This document shows positions 40,403 to 47,733 of a stretch of 64,000 nucleotides of DNA, in pieces. The stretch comes from Rhodococcus sp. P1Y. Lineage in GTDB: Bacteria; Actinomycetota; Actinomycetes; Mycobacteriales; Mycobacteriaceae. The position numbers were made by a program, and so were the translations under genes. The notes beneath the pieces are model-generated. The model saw only the letters and a program-made list of their open reading frames with translations, made no database searches and had not been told where the DNA came from. The first letter of the stretch is position 1. Each line of letters begins with the position of its first letter. The stretch lies in the NCBI RefSeq assembly GCF_003641205.1, contig NZ_CP032762.1, positions 806,001 through 870,000 of the forward strand. Reading direction: 5' to 3'.

Positions 40403-41302
40403 ATGACAATCGAGAAACAGCGCGTGGACGCACGCACCGTCTATGTCGACGGGGCAACGTTGTCGGTGTACGAGCAGGGTGACCCGAACGGGGAGATCCT
40501 TGTGCTCGTCCACGGATGGCCCGACACCCACCACCTGTGGGACGGCGTGCTTCCACACCTCACCTCGAGATTTCGCGTCGTCACCTACGACACGCGAGGG
40601 CACGGCCGCTCCACCGGCCGAGGCACCGTCGAGGAGATGAAACTCGAGCAGTTGGCGTCGGACTTCATGGCAGTCGTCGACGCAGTGGCAGGTTCGACGC
40701 CTGTGCATGTGCTCGCACACGACTGGGGTTCGGTGCAGGTGTGGGAAGCCATCTGTGAACCCGGGGCCGACACCAGAATCAGCTCCTTCACCTCCATCTC
40801 GGGTCCGAGCCTCGACCACATGGGAACGTGGCTACAGAATCCACGCTTCACCCCGATGGGCATGTGGCAGTGGATTTCTCAGATGGCGTCGGGCGCATAC
40901 ACTCTGTTCTTCATGTCGGGTCCAGTGCCAAGGTTGTTTTTCCGGGTCTTCGGGCGACGGTGGATCTGGTCGTTGTTGCTGCGCATCGTCGAACGCGTCG
41001 ACAAGCGCCAGCTCCAGTTCGCGCCCACGTTTCGGCAGGACATGGTGGCCGGGCTGAGGATCTACCGAGCCAACGTGCTTCGGAAAGTCCTCAGGCCGCA
41101 AGAGCGTTACACCCATGTGCCGGTGCACCTACTTGTCACCACTCGCGACCCGGCAATCAGACCGGCATCGTTCGCCGGCGTCGAACGGTGGGCCTCGAAG
41201 GTCAGTCGAACCGATGTGCGCTCCGGACATTGGCTTCCGTTGAAGGACCCCGCCTTGGTTGCGCGGGAGACCACCGCATTTGTGGAGAGGATTCAAAAAT
41301 GA
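40403..41302 (+). CDS. Alpha/beta hydrolase, epoxide-hydrolase/dehalogenase-like
   Basis: 299 residues. HGWPD oxyanion motif near residue 35; nucleophile elbow HVLAHDWGSVQ carries Asp, as in epoxide hydrolases and haloalkane dehalogenases, rather than Ser; the C-terminal catalytic His is in SGHWLPLKDP. The cap region is rich in Trp/Phe, suggesting a hydrophobic substrate. ATG 40403 has GGGAGCGG upstream. Its stop overlaps the next start as ATGA. First gene of an operon divergent from TetR; likely works on a lipophilic epoxide or ester (inference). Confidence 0.82.
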   Translation: MTIEKQRVDARTVYVDGATLSVYEQGDPNGEILVLVHGWPDTHHLWDGVLPHLTSRFRVVTYDTRGHGRSTGRGTVEEMKLEQLASDFMAVVDAVAGSTPVHVLAHDWGSVQVWEAICEPGADTRISSFTSISGPSLDHMGTWLQNPRFTPMGMWQWISQMASGAYTLFFMSGPVPRLFFRVFGRRWIWSLLLRIVERVDKRQLQFAPTFRQDMVAGLRIYRANVLRKVLRPQERYTHVPVHLLVTTRDPAIRPASFAGVERWASKVSRTDVRSGHWLPLKDPALVARETTAFVERIQK

Positions 41303-42177
41303 ACGAGCACGACCCAGGCGAGGTGTCCTTGCAGGCCTGTAACGTGACGTTCGACTGGACCCGAACGCCGCTGCACTGGATGCCGACCGAACCCATAGCG
41401 TCCCACACCGTCAGCGCTCTGAATCTGCTTCTTCCCGAGGGTGAACGGTGGTTCTGCACTACTTACACCGAGGCCCTGCCGCTGATCGCCGACGCCAAAC
41501 TACGCGAAGACGTCCTCGGGTTCATCGGTCAGGAGTCGATGCACGCAGAAACCCACAACGTGGTGCTCTACGACTACCTCGACGCACACGGTGTGGATCC
41601 GAGGCCGTTCGCCGCGCATGCGGAATACCTGATGCGCAAAGTGCTCGGTCCCCGGCCTGCGATGTCGGCGAAGGGGCAGAACCAACAACTCGTCGAGCGG
41701 ATCGCGTTGATCGGCGCAATCGAGCACATGACCGCGTTCCTCGGTGATTACGCACTCAATTCGCAGTGGGACAGCTTCGGTGGCGATGCGAACATGGTCG
41801 ACCTCTATCGCTGGCACGGCGCCGAGGAAGTCGAGCATCGGAACGTCGCGCATGACGTCGCACTGTATTTCGGCGTCGGCTATTTCCGTAGAAATTTCTC
41901 GATGCTCGTGGCTTTCCTCGGGTTCATCGTGTTGATGCTGCGCGGAACCAAGTACATCGTCGAGCAAGATCCGACGACGAAGAATCGCGGCTATGTCTCG
42001 CTGTGGTTCGCCTGGATGTCCGCGATGCGGCGAGGATCACTGCCCTCGCTGGCTCAGATGACGAAAGGTGTTGCGCGGTATCTCAAACCGTCGTACTCGC
42101 CCGAGAACGAAGGAAGCACTGCGCAGGCGGTCGCTTATCTTGCCAAATCCCCTGCCGCACGGGCGGCTCTGCCATGA
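41299..42177 (+). CDS. Metal-dependent hydrolase (PF10118/COG3687-like)
   Basis: 292 residues. Helical protein with a ferritin-like set of putative metal ligands: GFIGQESMHAETHN, AIEHMTAFL and GAEEVEHRNVAHD. The hydrophobic helix at FSMLVAFLGFIVLMLRG suggests membrane association. The family is annotated as predicted metal-dependent hydrolase; the ligand pattern equally suits a di-iron oxygenase. Start ATG overlaps the preceding stop and the stop overlaps the next start, so all three proteins are co-translated. A downstream [2Fe-2S] reductase as electron donor would fit an oxygenase role (inference). Confidence 0.82.
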   Translation: MNEHDPGEVSLQACNVTFDWTRTPLHWMPTEPIASHTVSALNLLLPEGERWFCTTYTEALPLIADAKLREDVLGFIGQESMHAETHNVVLYDYLDAHGVDPRPFAAHAEYLMRKVLGPRPAMSAKGQNQQLVERIALIGAIEHMTAFLGDYALNSQWDSFGGDANMVDLYRWHGAEEVEHRNVAHDVALYFGVGYFRRNFSMLVAFLGFIVLMLRGTKYIVEQDPTTKNRGYVSLWFAWMSAMRRGSLPSLAQMTKGVARYLKPSYSPENEGSTAQAVAYLAKSPAARAALP

Positions 42178-43229
42178 ACGTGATGCTCCCGATTCCGGAG
42201 AAGCTGCCACCGGATCTGTACGGACGCCGTGAACGCGACCCCTTGCTCAGGGTGCTCGAGCGACTGATGAACGCACACATGCATTCTCTCCGGTTTCTGC
42301 ACCGGCGGGACGTCGTCGGGGAGTCGAACGACCGACGTCTTCCCGTAGTGATCATGGCAAGACGCGTCGAAGCACATGACGAGAACGTAGTGAGCTTCAT
42401 CCTCGCGGCTCCGGACGGCGGCGAGCTGCCGACGTGGCGTGCGGGCGCGCACATCGATGTCGAAATGCCATCGGGCCGAACCAGGCAGTACTCACTGTGT
42501 GGGGATCCGGCCGACAGTAAGCGCTACCGAATTGCTGTGCGGCGCATACCGAACGGTGAGGGCGGATCGATCGAGATGCACGAGTTGGCACCTGGAAGCC
42601 GACTGACGATCCGAGGCCCCCGCAATGCGTTCGCCTTCGCGGTGCCGGGTCACGGGTCAGCTGCCGAGCACCTGCATTTCGTTGCAGGAGGTATCGGGAT
42701 CACGCCGATTCTTCCGATGATGCGGCTGGCGCACCGGCTCGGGGTCGACTGGTCGATGGTGTACACCGGTAGAAGTAAAGACTCGTTGCCGTTCTTGGGA
42801 GAGCTCGCAGAGTTCCGGAGCCGAATTGCAGTCGTCACCGACGATGAGGGCGGAATGCCGTCGGCAGAAGTGCTTCTGACCGGCTCGCGCTCGGATTCTG
42901 CGATCTACGCGTGCGGGCCGATGCCGATGATCGACACCCTCGGCAAAGGGGTGCAGGCAGATTCGGAGTTTCACTTCGAACGGTTCTCGCCACCACCCAT
43001 CGTGAACGGGGTGGAGTTCGAGGTGGAACTCGCCGACACCGGTCAGCGAATCACGGTGGCCGCGAACCAGTCCGTTCTGGATGCCGTGAAGCCGTTCAGA
43101 CCTGATCTTGCATACTCCTGCAAGCAGGGATTCTGCGGCACGTGCCGGGTAGGCGTCGAAGGCAGACCTGAGGGGATGCTGATCTGCACCGAACGGTCCG
43201 CCGGCGGCCGGCTCGTCCTGGATATCTAG
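42174..43229 (+). CDS. PDR/VanB-type oxidoreductase with C-terminal [2Fe-2S] ferredoxin domain
   Basis: 351 residues. An N-terminal ~60-residue extension precedes a ferredoxin-reductase-like FMN domain (RQYSLCGDP flavin motif), an NAD domain (GGIGITPILPM and YACGPMPMI), and a plant-type ferredoxin domain at the C-terminus with CKQGFCGTC and a later Cys in LICTE. Such phthalate-dioxygenase-reductase-like proteins pass electrons from NADH to an oxygenase. Coupled by ATGA to the PF10118 protein, its likely electron acceptor. The 3' end faces ino1 across two palindromes. Confidence 0.9.
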   Translation: MNVMLPIPEKLPPDLYGRRERDPLLRVLERLMNAHMHSLRFLHRRDVVGESNDRRLPVVIMARRVEAHDENVVSFILAAPDGGELPTWRAGAHIDVEMPSGRTRQYSLCGDPADSKRYRIAVRRIPNGEGGSIEMHELAPGSRLTIRGPRNAFAFAVPGHGSAAEHLHFVAGGIGITPILPMMRLAHRLGVDWSMVYTGRSKDSLPFLGELAEFRSRIAVVTDDEGGMPSAEVLLTGSRSDSAIYACGPMPMIDTLGKGVQADSEFHFERFSPPPIVNGVEFEVELADTGQRITVAANQSVLDAVKPFRPDLAYSCKQGFCGTCRVGVEGRPEGMLICTERSAGGRLVLDI

Positions 43230-43239
43230 CGTCTGCGCC

Positions 43240-43345
43240 CGTGCGTGCGTAATGATCGCGGAAGGTAATTACGCACGCACGAGGGTCGTGAGTGGGTAGT
43301 TACGTCGGAACGTAACTACCCACTCACCGGCAGCGGAGCTGCCTA
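43240..43345. repeat. Bipartite 3' element, palindrome family A, copies 4 and 5
   Basis: First palindrome 43240-43281 with arms CGTGCGTGCGTAAT and ATTACGCACGCACG; second 43288-43327 with perfect 17-bp arms GTGAGTGGGTAGTTACG and its complement around TCGGAA. On the minus strand, the mini-hairpin GGCAGC-TCC-GCTGCC (43329-43343) follows the ino1 stop directly. Sits between convergent genes. Confidence 0.8.
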
Positions 43346-44419
43346 CGCGTCGATGATGAACGCTTCGAGCTGCGTGCGCGCGACGTCGTCGGCGAGCTGC
43401 TTCGGCGGGCTCTTCATCAGGTAAGCGGAAGCCGGGATGACCGGTCCACCGATGCCGCGATCGAGTGCGATCTTGGCTGCACGCACTGCGTCGATGATGA
43501 CGCCTGCGGAGTTGGGCGAATCCCAGACCTCGAGCTTGTACTCCAGGTTCAGTGGCACGTCGCCGAATGCTCGGCCTTCGAGGCGAACGTATGCCCATTT
43601 GCGGTCGTCGAGCCAGCCGACATGGTCGGACGGTCCGATGTGAACGTCCTTGGCGTTGAACTCCTTCTGGAGATTCGACGTGACCGCCTGGGTCTTGGAG
43701 ATCTTCTTCGACTCGAGGCGCGTGCGCTCGAGCATGTTGAGGAAGTCCATGTTGCCGCCGACATTGAGCTGCATGGTGCGGTCGAGCTGAACACCGCGGT
43801 CCTCGAACAGCTTCGCCATGACGCGGTGCGTGATGGTCGCGCCGACCTGGCTCTTGATGTCGTCGCCGACGATAGGCACGCCTGCGTCTTCGAACTTCTT
43901 GGCCCAGACGGGATCGCTGGCAATGAAGACGGGCAGTGCGTTGACGAACGCTACACCCGCGTCGATGGACGCCTGTGCGTAGAACTTGTCGGCCTCTTCG
44001 GATCCGACAGGCAGGTAGGAGACGAGCACGTCGACCTTGGCGTCACGCAGAGCCTGCGCGACGTCGACGGCATCGCCGTCGGCCTCGGTGATGGTCTCGC
44101 GGTAGTACTTTCCGAGCCCGTCGAGAGTCGGTCCGCGCAGAACCTGTACGTCCTTGGGGGCGACGTCAGCGATCTTGATGGTGTTGTTCTCGCTGGAGAA
44201 GATCGCGTCGGACAGGTCGAAACCGACCTTCTTCGCGTCCACGTCGAACGCGGCGACGAACTCGACGTCGCGGACGTGGTACTTGCCGAACTTGACGTGC
44301 ATGAGGCCTGGGACGGTGACGTTCTCGTCGGCGTCCTTGTAGTACTCCACGCCCTGAACCAGGGACGAGGCGCAGTTGCCCACACCCACAATGGCTACGC
44401 GGATACTGTTCTCACCCAT
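43343..44419 (-). CDS. ino1: Inositol-3-phosphate synthase
   Basis: 358 residues, full length for the actinobacterial enzyme. NAD motif [16 protein letters not shown] at residues 8-23; conserved [43 protein letters not shown] and the catalytic-lysine region [14 protein letters not shown]. It converts glucose-6-phosphate to 1L-myo-inositol-1-phosphate, the first step toward phosphatidylinositol, lipoarabinomannan and mycothiol. Its ATG overlaps the end of the PadR gene by 8 nt, matching the mycobacterial Rv0047c-ino1 arrangement. Confidence 0.96.
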   Translation of the reverse strand: MGENSIRVAIVGVGNCASSLVQGVEYYKDADENVTVPGLMHVKFGKYHVRDVEFVAAFDVDAKKVGFDLSDAIFSSENNTIKIADVAPKDVQVLRGPTLDGLGKYYRETITEADGDAVDVAQALRDAKVDVLVSYLPVGSEEADKFYAQASIDAGVAFVNALPVFIASDPVWAKKFEDAGVPIVGDDIKSQVGATITHRVMAKLFEDRGVQLDRTMQLNVGGNMDFLNMLERTRLESKKISKTQAVTSNLQKEFNAKDVHIGPSDHVGWLDDRKWAYVRLEGRAFGDVPLNLEYKLEVWDSPNSAGVIIDAVRAAKIALDRGIGGPVIPASAYLMKSPPKQLADDVARTQLEAFIIDA

Positions 44420-44993
44420 GGTCGGGTTCTCCTTCTGTCTTCGAAACGCTTTTCGGATTGGGAGTGGCGGGCGGGCCCGCCTGCTCGGCTGCGATGACCT
44501 CGTTCAGCCAGCGGACTTCTCGATCGCTGGACTCGAGTCCGAGTTCGTGTAGTTGACGGGTGTAGCGATCGAACGTCCCGCTCGCTCGATCGACGGCCTC
44601 GCGGAGCCCTTCGCGGCGCTCCTCGACCTGACGGCGTCTGCCTTCGAGGATTCGCATCCTGGCTTCCGCCGGGGTGCGACTGAAGAAGGCGAGGTGAACG
44701 CCGAATCCGTCATCCGTGTAGTTCTGCGGTCCTGTGTCGGCAACGAGCTCGGCGAACCGTGCCTTGCCTTCCGGCGTGAGCTGGTAAACGCGCCGTGCCC
44801 GACGCTTGACGAGCAAGTCCGGACCGGCATCCTCGGCTATCAGCCCGTCCGCCTGTAGGCGGCGCAAAGCTGGATACAGCGAGCCGTAGGAGAACGCTCT
44901 GAATGCTCCGAGCAAACCGGTGAGGCGCTTACGAAGCTCGTACCCGTGCATCGGGGATTCGAGCAGCAATCCGAGAATCGCGAGCTCGAGCAT
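44412..44993 (-). CDS. PadR-family transcriptional regulator
   Basis: 193 residues: PadR winged helix ([23 protein letters not shown], then [18 protein letters not shown]) and a helical C-terminal dimerisation part. ATG 44993 is chosen for the AAGGGGG ribosome-binding site 5 nt upstream; the longer frame to 45110 would swallow the AT-rich promoter. Co-transcribed with ino1 (8-nt overlap), so it probably controls inositol synthesis and its own expression through the palindromes at 45047-45085. Corresponds by synteny to M. tuberculosis Rv0047c. Confidence 0.9.
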   Translation of the reverse strand: MLELAILGLLLESPMHGYELRKRLTGLLGAFRAFSYGSLYPALRRLQADGLIAEDAGPDLLVKRRARRVYQLTPEGKARFAELVADTGPQNYTDDGFGVHLAFFSRTPAEARMRILEGRRRQVEERREGLREAVDRASGTFDRYTRQLHELGLESSDREVRWLNEVIAAEQAGPPATPNPKSVSKTEGEPDHG

Positions 44994-45046
44994 GCCTACC
45001 CCCTTCGCGAGTACTGGACCACTTTCCTGATGCGATGACCGAGCAT

Positions 45047-45085
45047 ATACACAAAATGTATCGCGCCGATATATGTACATACATA
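45047..45085. promoter_or_regulatory. Candidate PadR operator/promoter region
   Basis: ATACA-N5-TGTAT at 45047-45061 and the palindrome TATGTACATA at 45072-45081 lie 54-90 bp upstream of the PadR start in a distinctly AT-rich patch. ATGT/ACAT half-sites are typical of PadR operators. Confidence 0.5.
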
Positions 45086-45136
45086 GCGACAAGTAATCTT
45101 GTACGGACATTAGGAGTTTTCATGCCGGTCCTAGGT

Positions 45137-45244
45137 GACCGAATGAGCCGTTCGGTGCAGCCGGGGTGCGGATTCGTGAGTGCGCGGGTTTCAGCGGGTG
45201 CGCGGGTTGCAACAGGTGTCCTGGCTGGAATGCGCGCGTGGAGG
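45137..45244. repeat. Dispersed repeat element, copy 2
   Basis: About 108 bp homologous to 39336-39447: the palindrome ACCGAATGAGCCGTTCGGT, then GGATTCGTGAGTGCGCGG, GGTTGCAACAGGTG and GGCTGGAATGCGCGCGT in the same order. No gene recognised in 44994-45469. Confidence 0.65.
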
Positions 45245-45248
45245 GGCC

Positions 45249-45399
45249 GGGGTGACCGAATGAGCCGTTCGGTCCGGTGAGGTGACCGAAAGGCTCGTTC
45301 GCACACTCTGAGTGACCGAAAGTCTCGTTCGCACACTCTGAGTGACCGAAAGGCTCGTTCGCACACTCTGAGTGACCGAAACAGTCATTCGGTCGTCCC
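45249..45399. repeat. 30-bp tandem repeats with the ACCGAA core
   Basis: After another palindrome at 45249, four 30-bp units follow without gaps (45280, 45310, 45340, 45370). The unit begins GAGTGACCGAAAGGCTCG and ends TTCGCACACTCT; the last unit diverges. Units are contiguous, so this is not a CRISPR array. Confidence 0.8.
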
Positions 45400-45405
45400 G
45401 GGCCC

Positions 45406-45465
45406 CGGACACCCCGAAACCCCGGACCCCGGACCCCGGACCCCGGGCCCCGGACCCCGGACCCG
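45406..45465. repeat. GC-rich heptamer tract (CCCCGGA)n
   Basis: Roughly seven near-tandem copies of CCCCGGA lie between the 30-bp repeats and the 3' end of the DUF1707 gene. Simple-sequence DNA likely to vary in length between strains. Confidence 0.75.
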
Positions 45466-45469
45466 AACT

Positions 45470-46312
45470 TCAGCCCGAGACGCTGACCCTCGTGATGACC
45501 CCGGCAAAATCGGATTCGATTCGTCCGCCACGCCTGTCGGCGTCGGAGACGGTGATGGAGATTTGTTGACCCTCACGTGCGTTCTCGATGGTCACGTACT
45601 CGACCTCGGCTCCCGGAACGCCGACGGTCTCGGGTGCGCCCGCGATGAGACCAGCGACGACGGCAGGGTCGACGAGGGTCCAGTCGAACGGTTTCTCGAC
45701 CTCGTCCAGCAACGAGGTGCTGCTGTCCACCTCGAATCCGCCCGCCACGAAGACTCGCTCGCGGCGACCGTCGGCCGAGATCCGGTAGACGTCGGCGCGG
45801 TTGTCGACGTCGGCCTGAATACTCACCTCCAGCACCTCGGAACTGCCGAACCGCTCGATGTATCGGGCGCGGAAGTCCTCGAGACCCTCGGCGGTGTCGA
45901 AGACGAAAGGGCGGGCGACGATCGGCGTGACGTCGGCCGGTAGGTCCATGGGGACGGTCGGGGCCGTAGTCGTTGTGGCGACGGCGGCCACAACGGGTGT
46001 CGGATCGTCTTGGTCGCGGGTGGACAGGAACACGACGAGTCCGGCAACTACGACGGCGACCGATCCCAATGCAAGGAACACGCGACCGCGTGGCGGCTCC
46101 GAGCGAGGCTCGGGCTCGGGCAGGTCGACGTCCATCTGCAGGTCCGACATCAGCCGTCGAAGATCTGCCAACGTCGTCGCGACGCGCGCGCGTTCGACCC
46201 GCAGCCGATGTTCGTCGAAGGTCAGTTGTCCGTCGGCGTAGGCGTTGTCCAGCGCTGTGACCGCGATCGCGCGATCGATGTCCCGAGCGCGGACATCCGG
46301 GCGTTGTGTCAT
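45470..46312 (-). CDS. DUF1707 membrane-anchored protein
   Basis: 280 residues. N-terminal DUF1707 domain (RARDIDRAIAVTALDNAYADG, LTFDEHRLRVERA), Pro/Glu-rich linker, one membrane helix (residues ~79-96, LALGSVAVVVAGLVVFL) and a ~170-residue extracellular domain. The neighbouring gene has the same architecture. Function unknown; position next to ino1-padR and ponA1 corresponds to M. tuberculosis Rv0048c. Its end runs into the heptamer repeat tract. Confidence 0.8.
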   Translation of the reverse strand: MTQRPDVRARDIDRAIAVTALDNAYADGQLTFDEHRLRVERARVATTLADLRRLMSDLQMDVDLPEPEPRSEPPRGRVFLALGSVAVVVAGLVVFLSTRDQDDPTPVVAAVATTTTAPTVPMDLPADVTPIVARPFVFDTAEGLEDFRARYIERFGSSEVLEVSIQADVDNRADVYRISADGRRERVFVAGGFEVDSSTSLLDEVEKPFDWTLVDPAVVAGLIAGAPETVGVPGAEVEYVTIENAREGQQISITVSDADRRGGRIESDFAGVITRVSVSG

Positions 46313-46329
46313 CGGAAACTCAGGTCCTC

Positions 46330-47121
46330 TCAGCCGAACGAGAATGGAGTGACGCGGAGGAAATTCCCCGCGGGATCGAAGGCGAGGTTTCCGCTTTCCT
46401 TGTCGGTGTTCTCGGCGGACAGAGAGATCTGCGGACCGTTGTCACCGCCCGCGAACCGGATGTTGTAGCTGTCGACGCGTTGCAGGTTCAGGCTCTGCGC
46501 TGCACCTGCGATGATTCCTGCCGTCTTGGTCAGGTCGATCGTCGTCAGGTCGATCTGCGGTTCGTCGAATTTACGGGTACCGGCAAAAGCGTCGTTGTAG
46601 TCCCCCAGTTCACCGTCGCGGAAGTCGTAGGTGACCTGCTTCTGAGGCGCGTTCGGTGCGGGCATCCAGACGATCGCGTAGCCGTCGTAGAGGCCGAGAG
46701 AGTCGACGACGGTCGTTCCGGTCTTCGCGCGCAGGGCGTCGACGATGTCGGCGATGACAGCGGGGTTCTGATAGCCGCCAGTTCCGTAGACCGACTCCGG
46801 GTCGTCGGCGACAGTGCAGGCCCGAATGCCGAACGTGAGCGCCAGGAGAGCTACGACCAGCGGAACCGCGACGGAGAAGAACCCGATACGCGACGCCCGG
46901 GCGGTCTTCAGCGGGTGTGTGATCTCGATTCCCGACGCCATCGGCGCCAGGTTCGACTCGTTCTGCAGGTCCTCGATCAGTGCGTGTAGGTCGGCCAGCG
47001 TTCCCGCTTCTGTGGCGAGGTCGAGTCGCGCTCGATATTCGAACTCGGAGAGCTGACCGTCGGCAAGCGCTTCGTCGAGAGTCGCACATGCGTCCGTGCG
47101 ATCGACGTCACGTGCACGCAT
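46330..47121 (-). CDS. DUF1707 membrane-anchored protein, paralogue
   Basis: 263 residues with the same plan as its neighbour: DUF1707 (RARDVDRTDACATLDEALADG, LSEFEYRARLDLA), a membrane helix (about residues 79-101) and an extracellular domain with TTIDLTKTAGIIAGAAQSL. The two genes are 17 bp apart and probably arose by tandem duplication. ATG 47121 is the family-typical start; no good ribosome-binding site is visible, and an upstream GTG a few codons earlier is possible. Confidence 0.78.
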   Translation of the reverse strand: MRARDVDRTDACATLDEALADGQLSEFEYRARLDLATEAGTLADLHALIEDLQNESNLAPMASGIEITHPLKTARASRIGFFSVAVPLVVALLALTFGIRACTVADDPESVYGTGGYQNPAVIADIVDALRAKTGTTVVDSLGLYDGYAIVWMPAPNAPQKQVTYDFRDGELGDYNDAFAGTRKFDEPQIDLTTIDLTKTAGIIAGAAQSLNLQRVDSYNIRFAGGDNGPQISLSAENTDKESGNLAFDPAGNFLRVTPFSFG

Positions 47122-47232
47122 GGTGGGTGATCGACGCGTCGGCACAGGTGGAGCATAGTTTCGCCCACTTCGATTGCACAGGACGGACGCCGCCCGGCCC
47201 GTATGTCGTCGGCCGCACGTACTCTGGTTCTC

Positions 47233-47664
47233 GTGCGACTTCAGCGACAGGTGGTGGACTACGCCCTTCAGCGACGGTCGCTGCTTGCCGAGGTGTACTC
47301 GGGCAGGACGGGCGTCACCGCAGTGTGCGACGCGGATCCGTATCTGCTCCGTGCTGCCAAGTTCCACGGCCGCGGCAGCGACGTGGTGTGCCCGATCTGC
47401 AGAAAAGAGCAGCTCACGCACGTGTCTTGGGTGTTCGGCGAGAAGCTCGGCGCCCTGTCGGGCTCGGCCCGCACAGCCGAGGAGTTGGTCCGTCTGGCCG
47501 CAACGCAGGAGGAGTTCTCGGTACACGTCGTCGAGGTGTGCAGGTCGTGTAGTTGGAATCACCTCGTGCAGTCCTATGTATTGGGAGCAGTTCCTGCCCC
47601 GAAGCAACCGCGACGATCACGACCCGGTTCTCGTGGACCGAACCGTCGAACAGCGAGCGAGTGA
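47233..47664 (+). CDS. DUF5318 family protein (Rv0049-like)
   Basis: 143 residues: RLQRQVVDYALQRRSLLAEV at the start, then two cysteine pairs in CPICRKEQ and CRSCSWNH that look like a zinc ribbon; the first Cys is in VCDADPY. GTG 47233 is preferred because relatives begin at RLQRQVVDYAL; ATG 47203 would add ten residues. It precedes ponA1 by 69 bp as Rv0049 precedes Rv0050 in mycobacteria. Function unknown. Confidence 0.8.
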   Translation: MRLQRQVVDYALQRRSLLAEVYSGRTGVTAVCDADPYLLRAAKFHGRGSDVVCPICRKEQLTHVSWVFGEKLGALSGSARTAEELVRLAATQEEFSVHVVEVCRSCSWNHLVQSYVLGAVPAPKQPRRSRPGSRGPNRRTASE

Positions 47665-47733
47665 CACAATCGCCGTGCCGACCGCATCGGTCGACACGCG
47701 AGATGTGCCCGCCCAACCACTGGAGACCCGTAC

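Noticed and set aside
45280..45399. Short regular repeats resembling a CRISPR array
   Set aside because: The 30-bp units are directly contiguous with no spacers, the core is a palindrome found elsewhere as single copies, and there are no cas genes.
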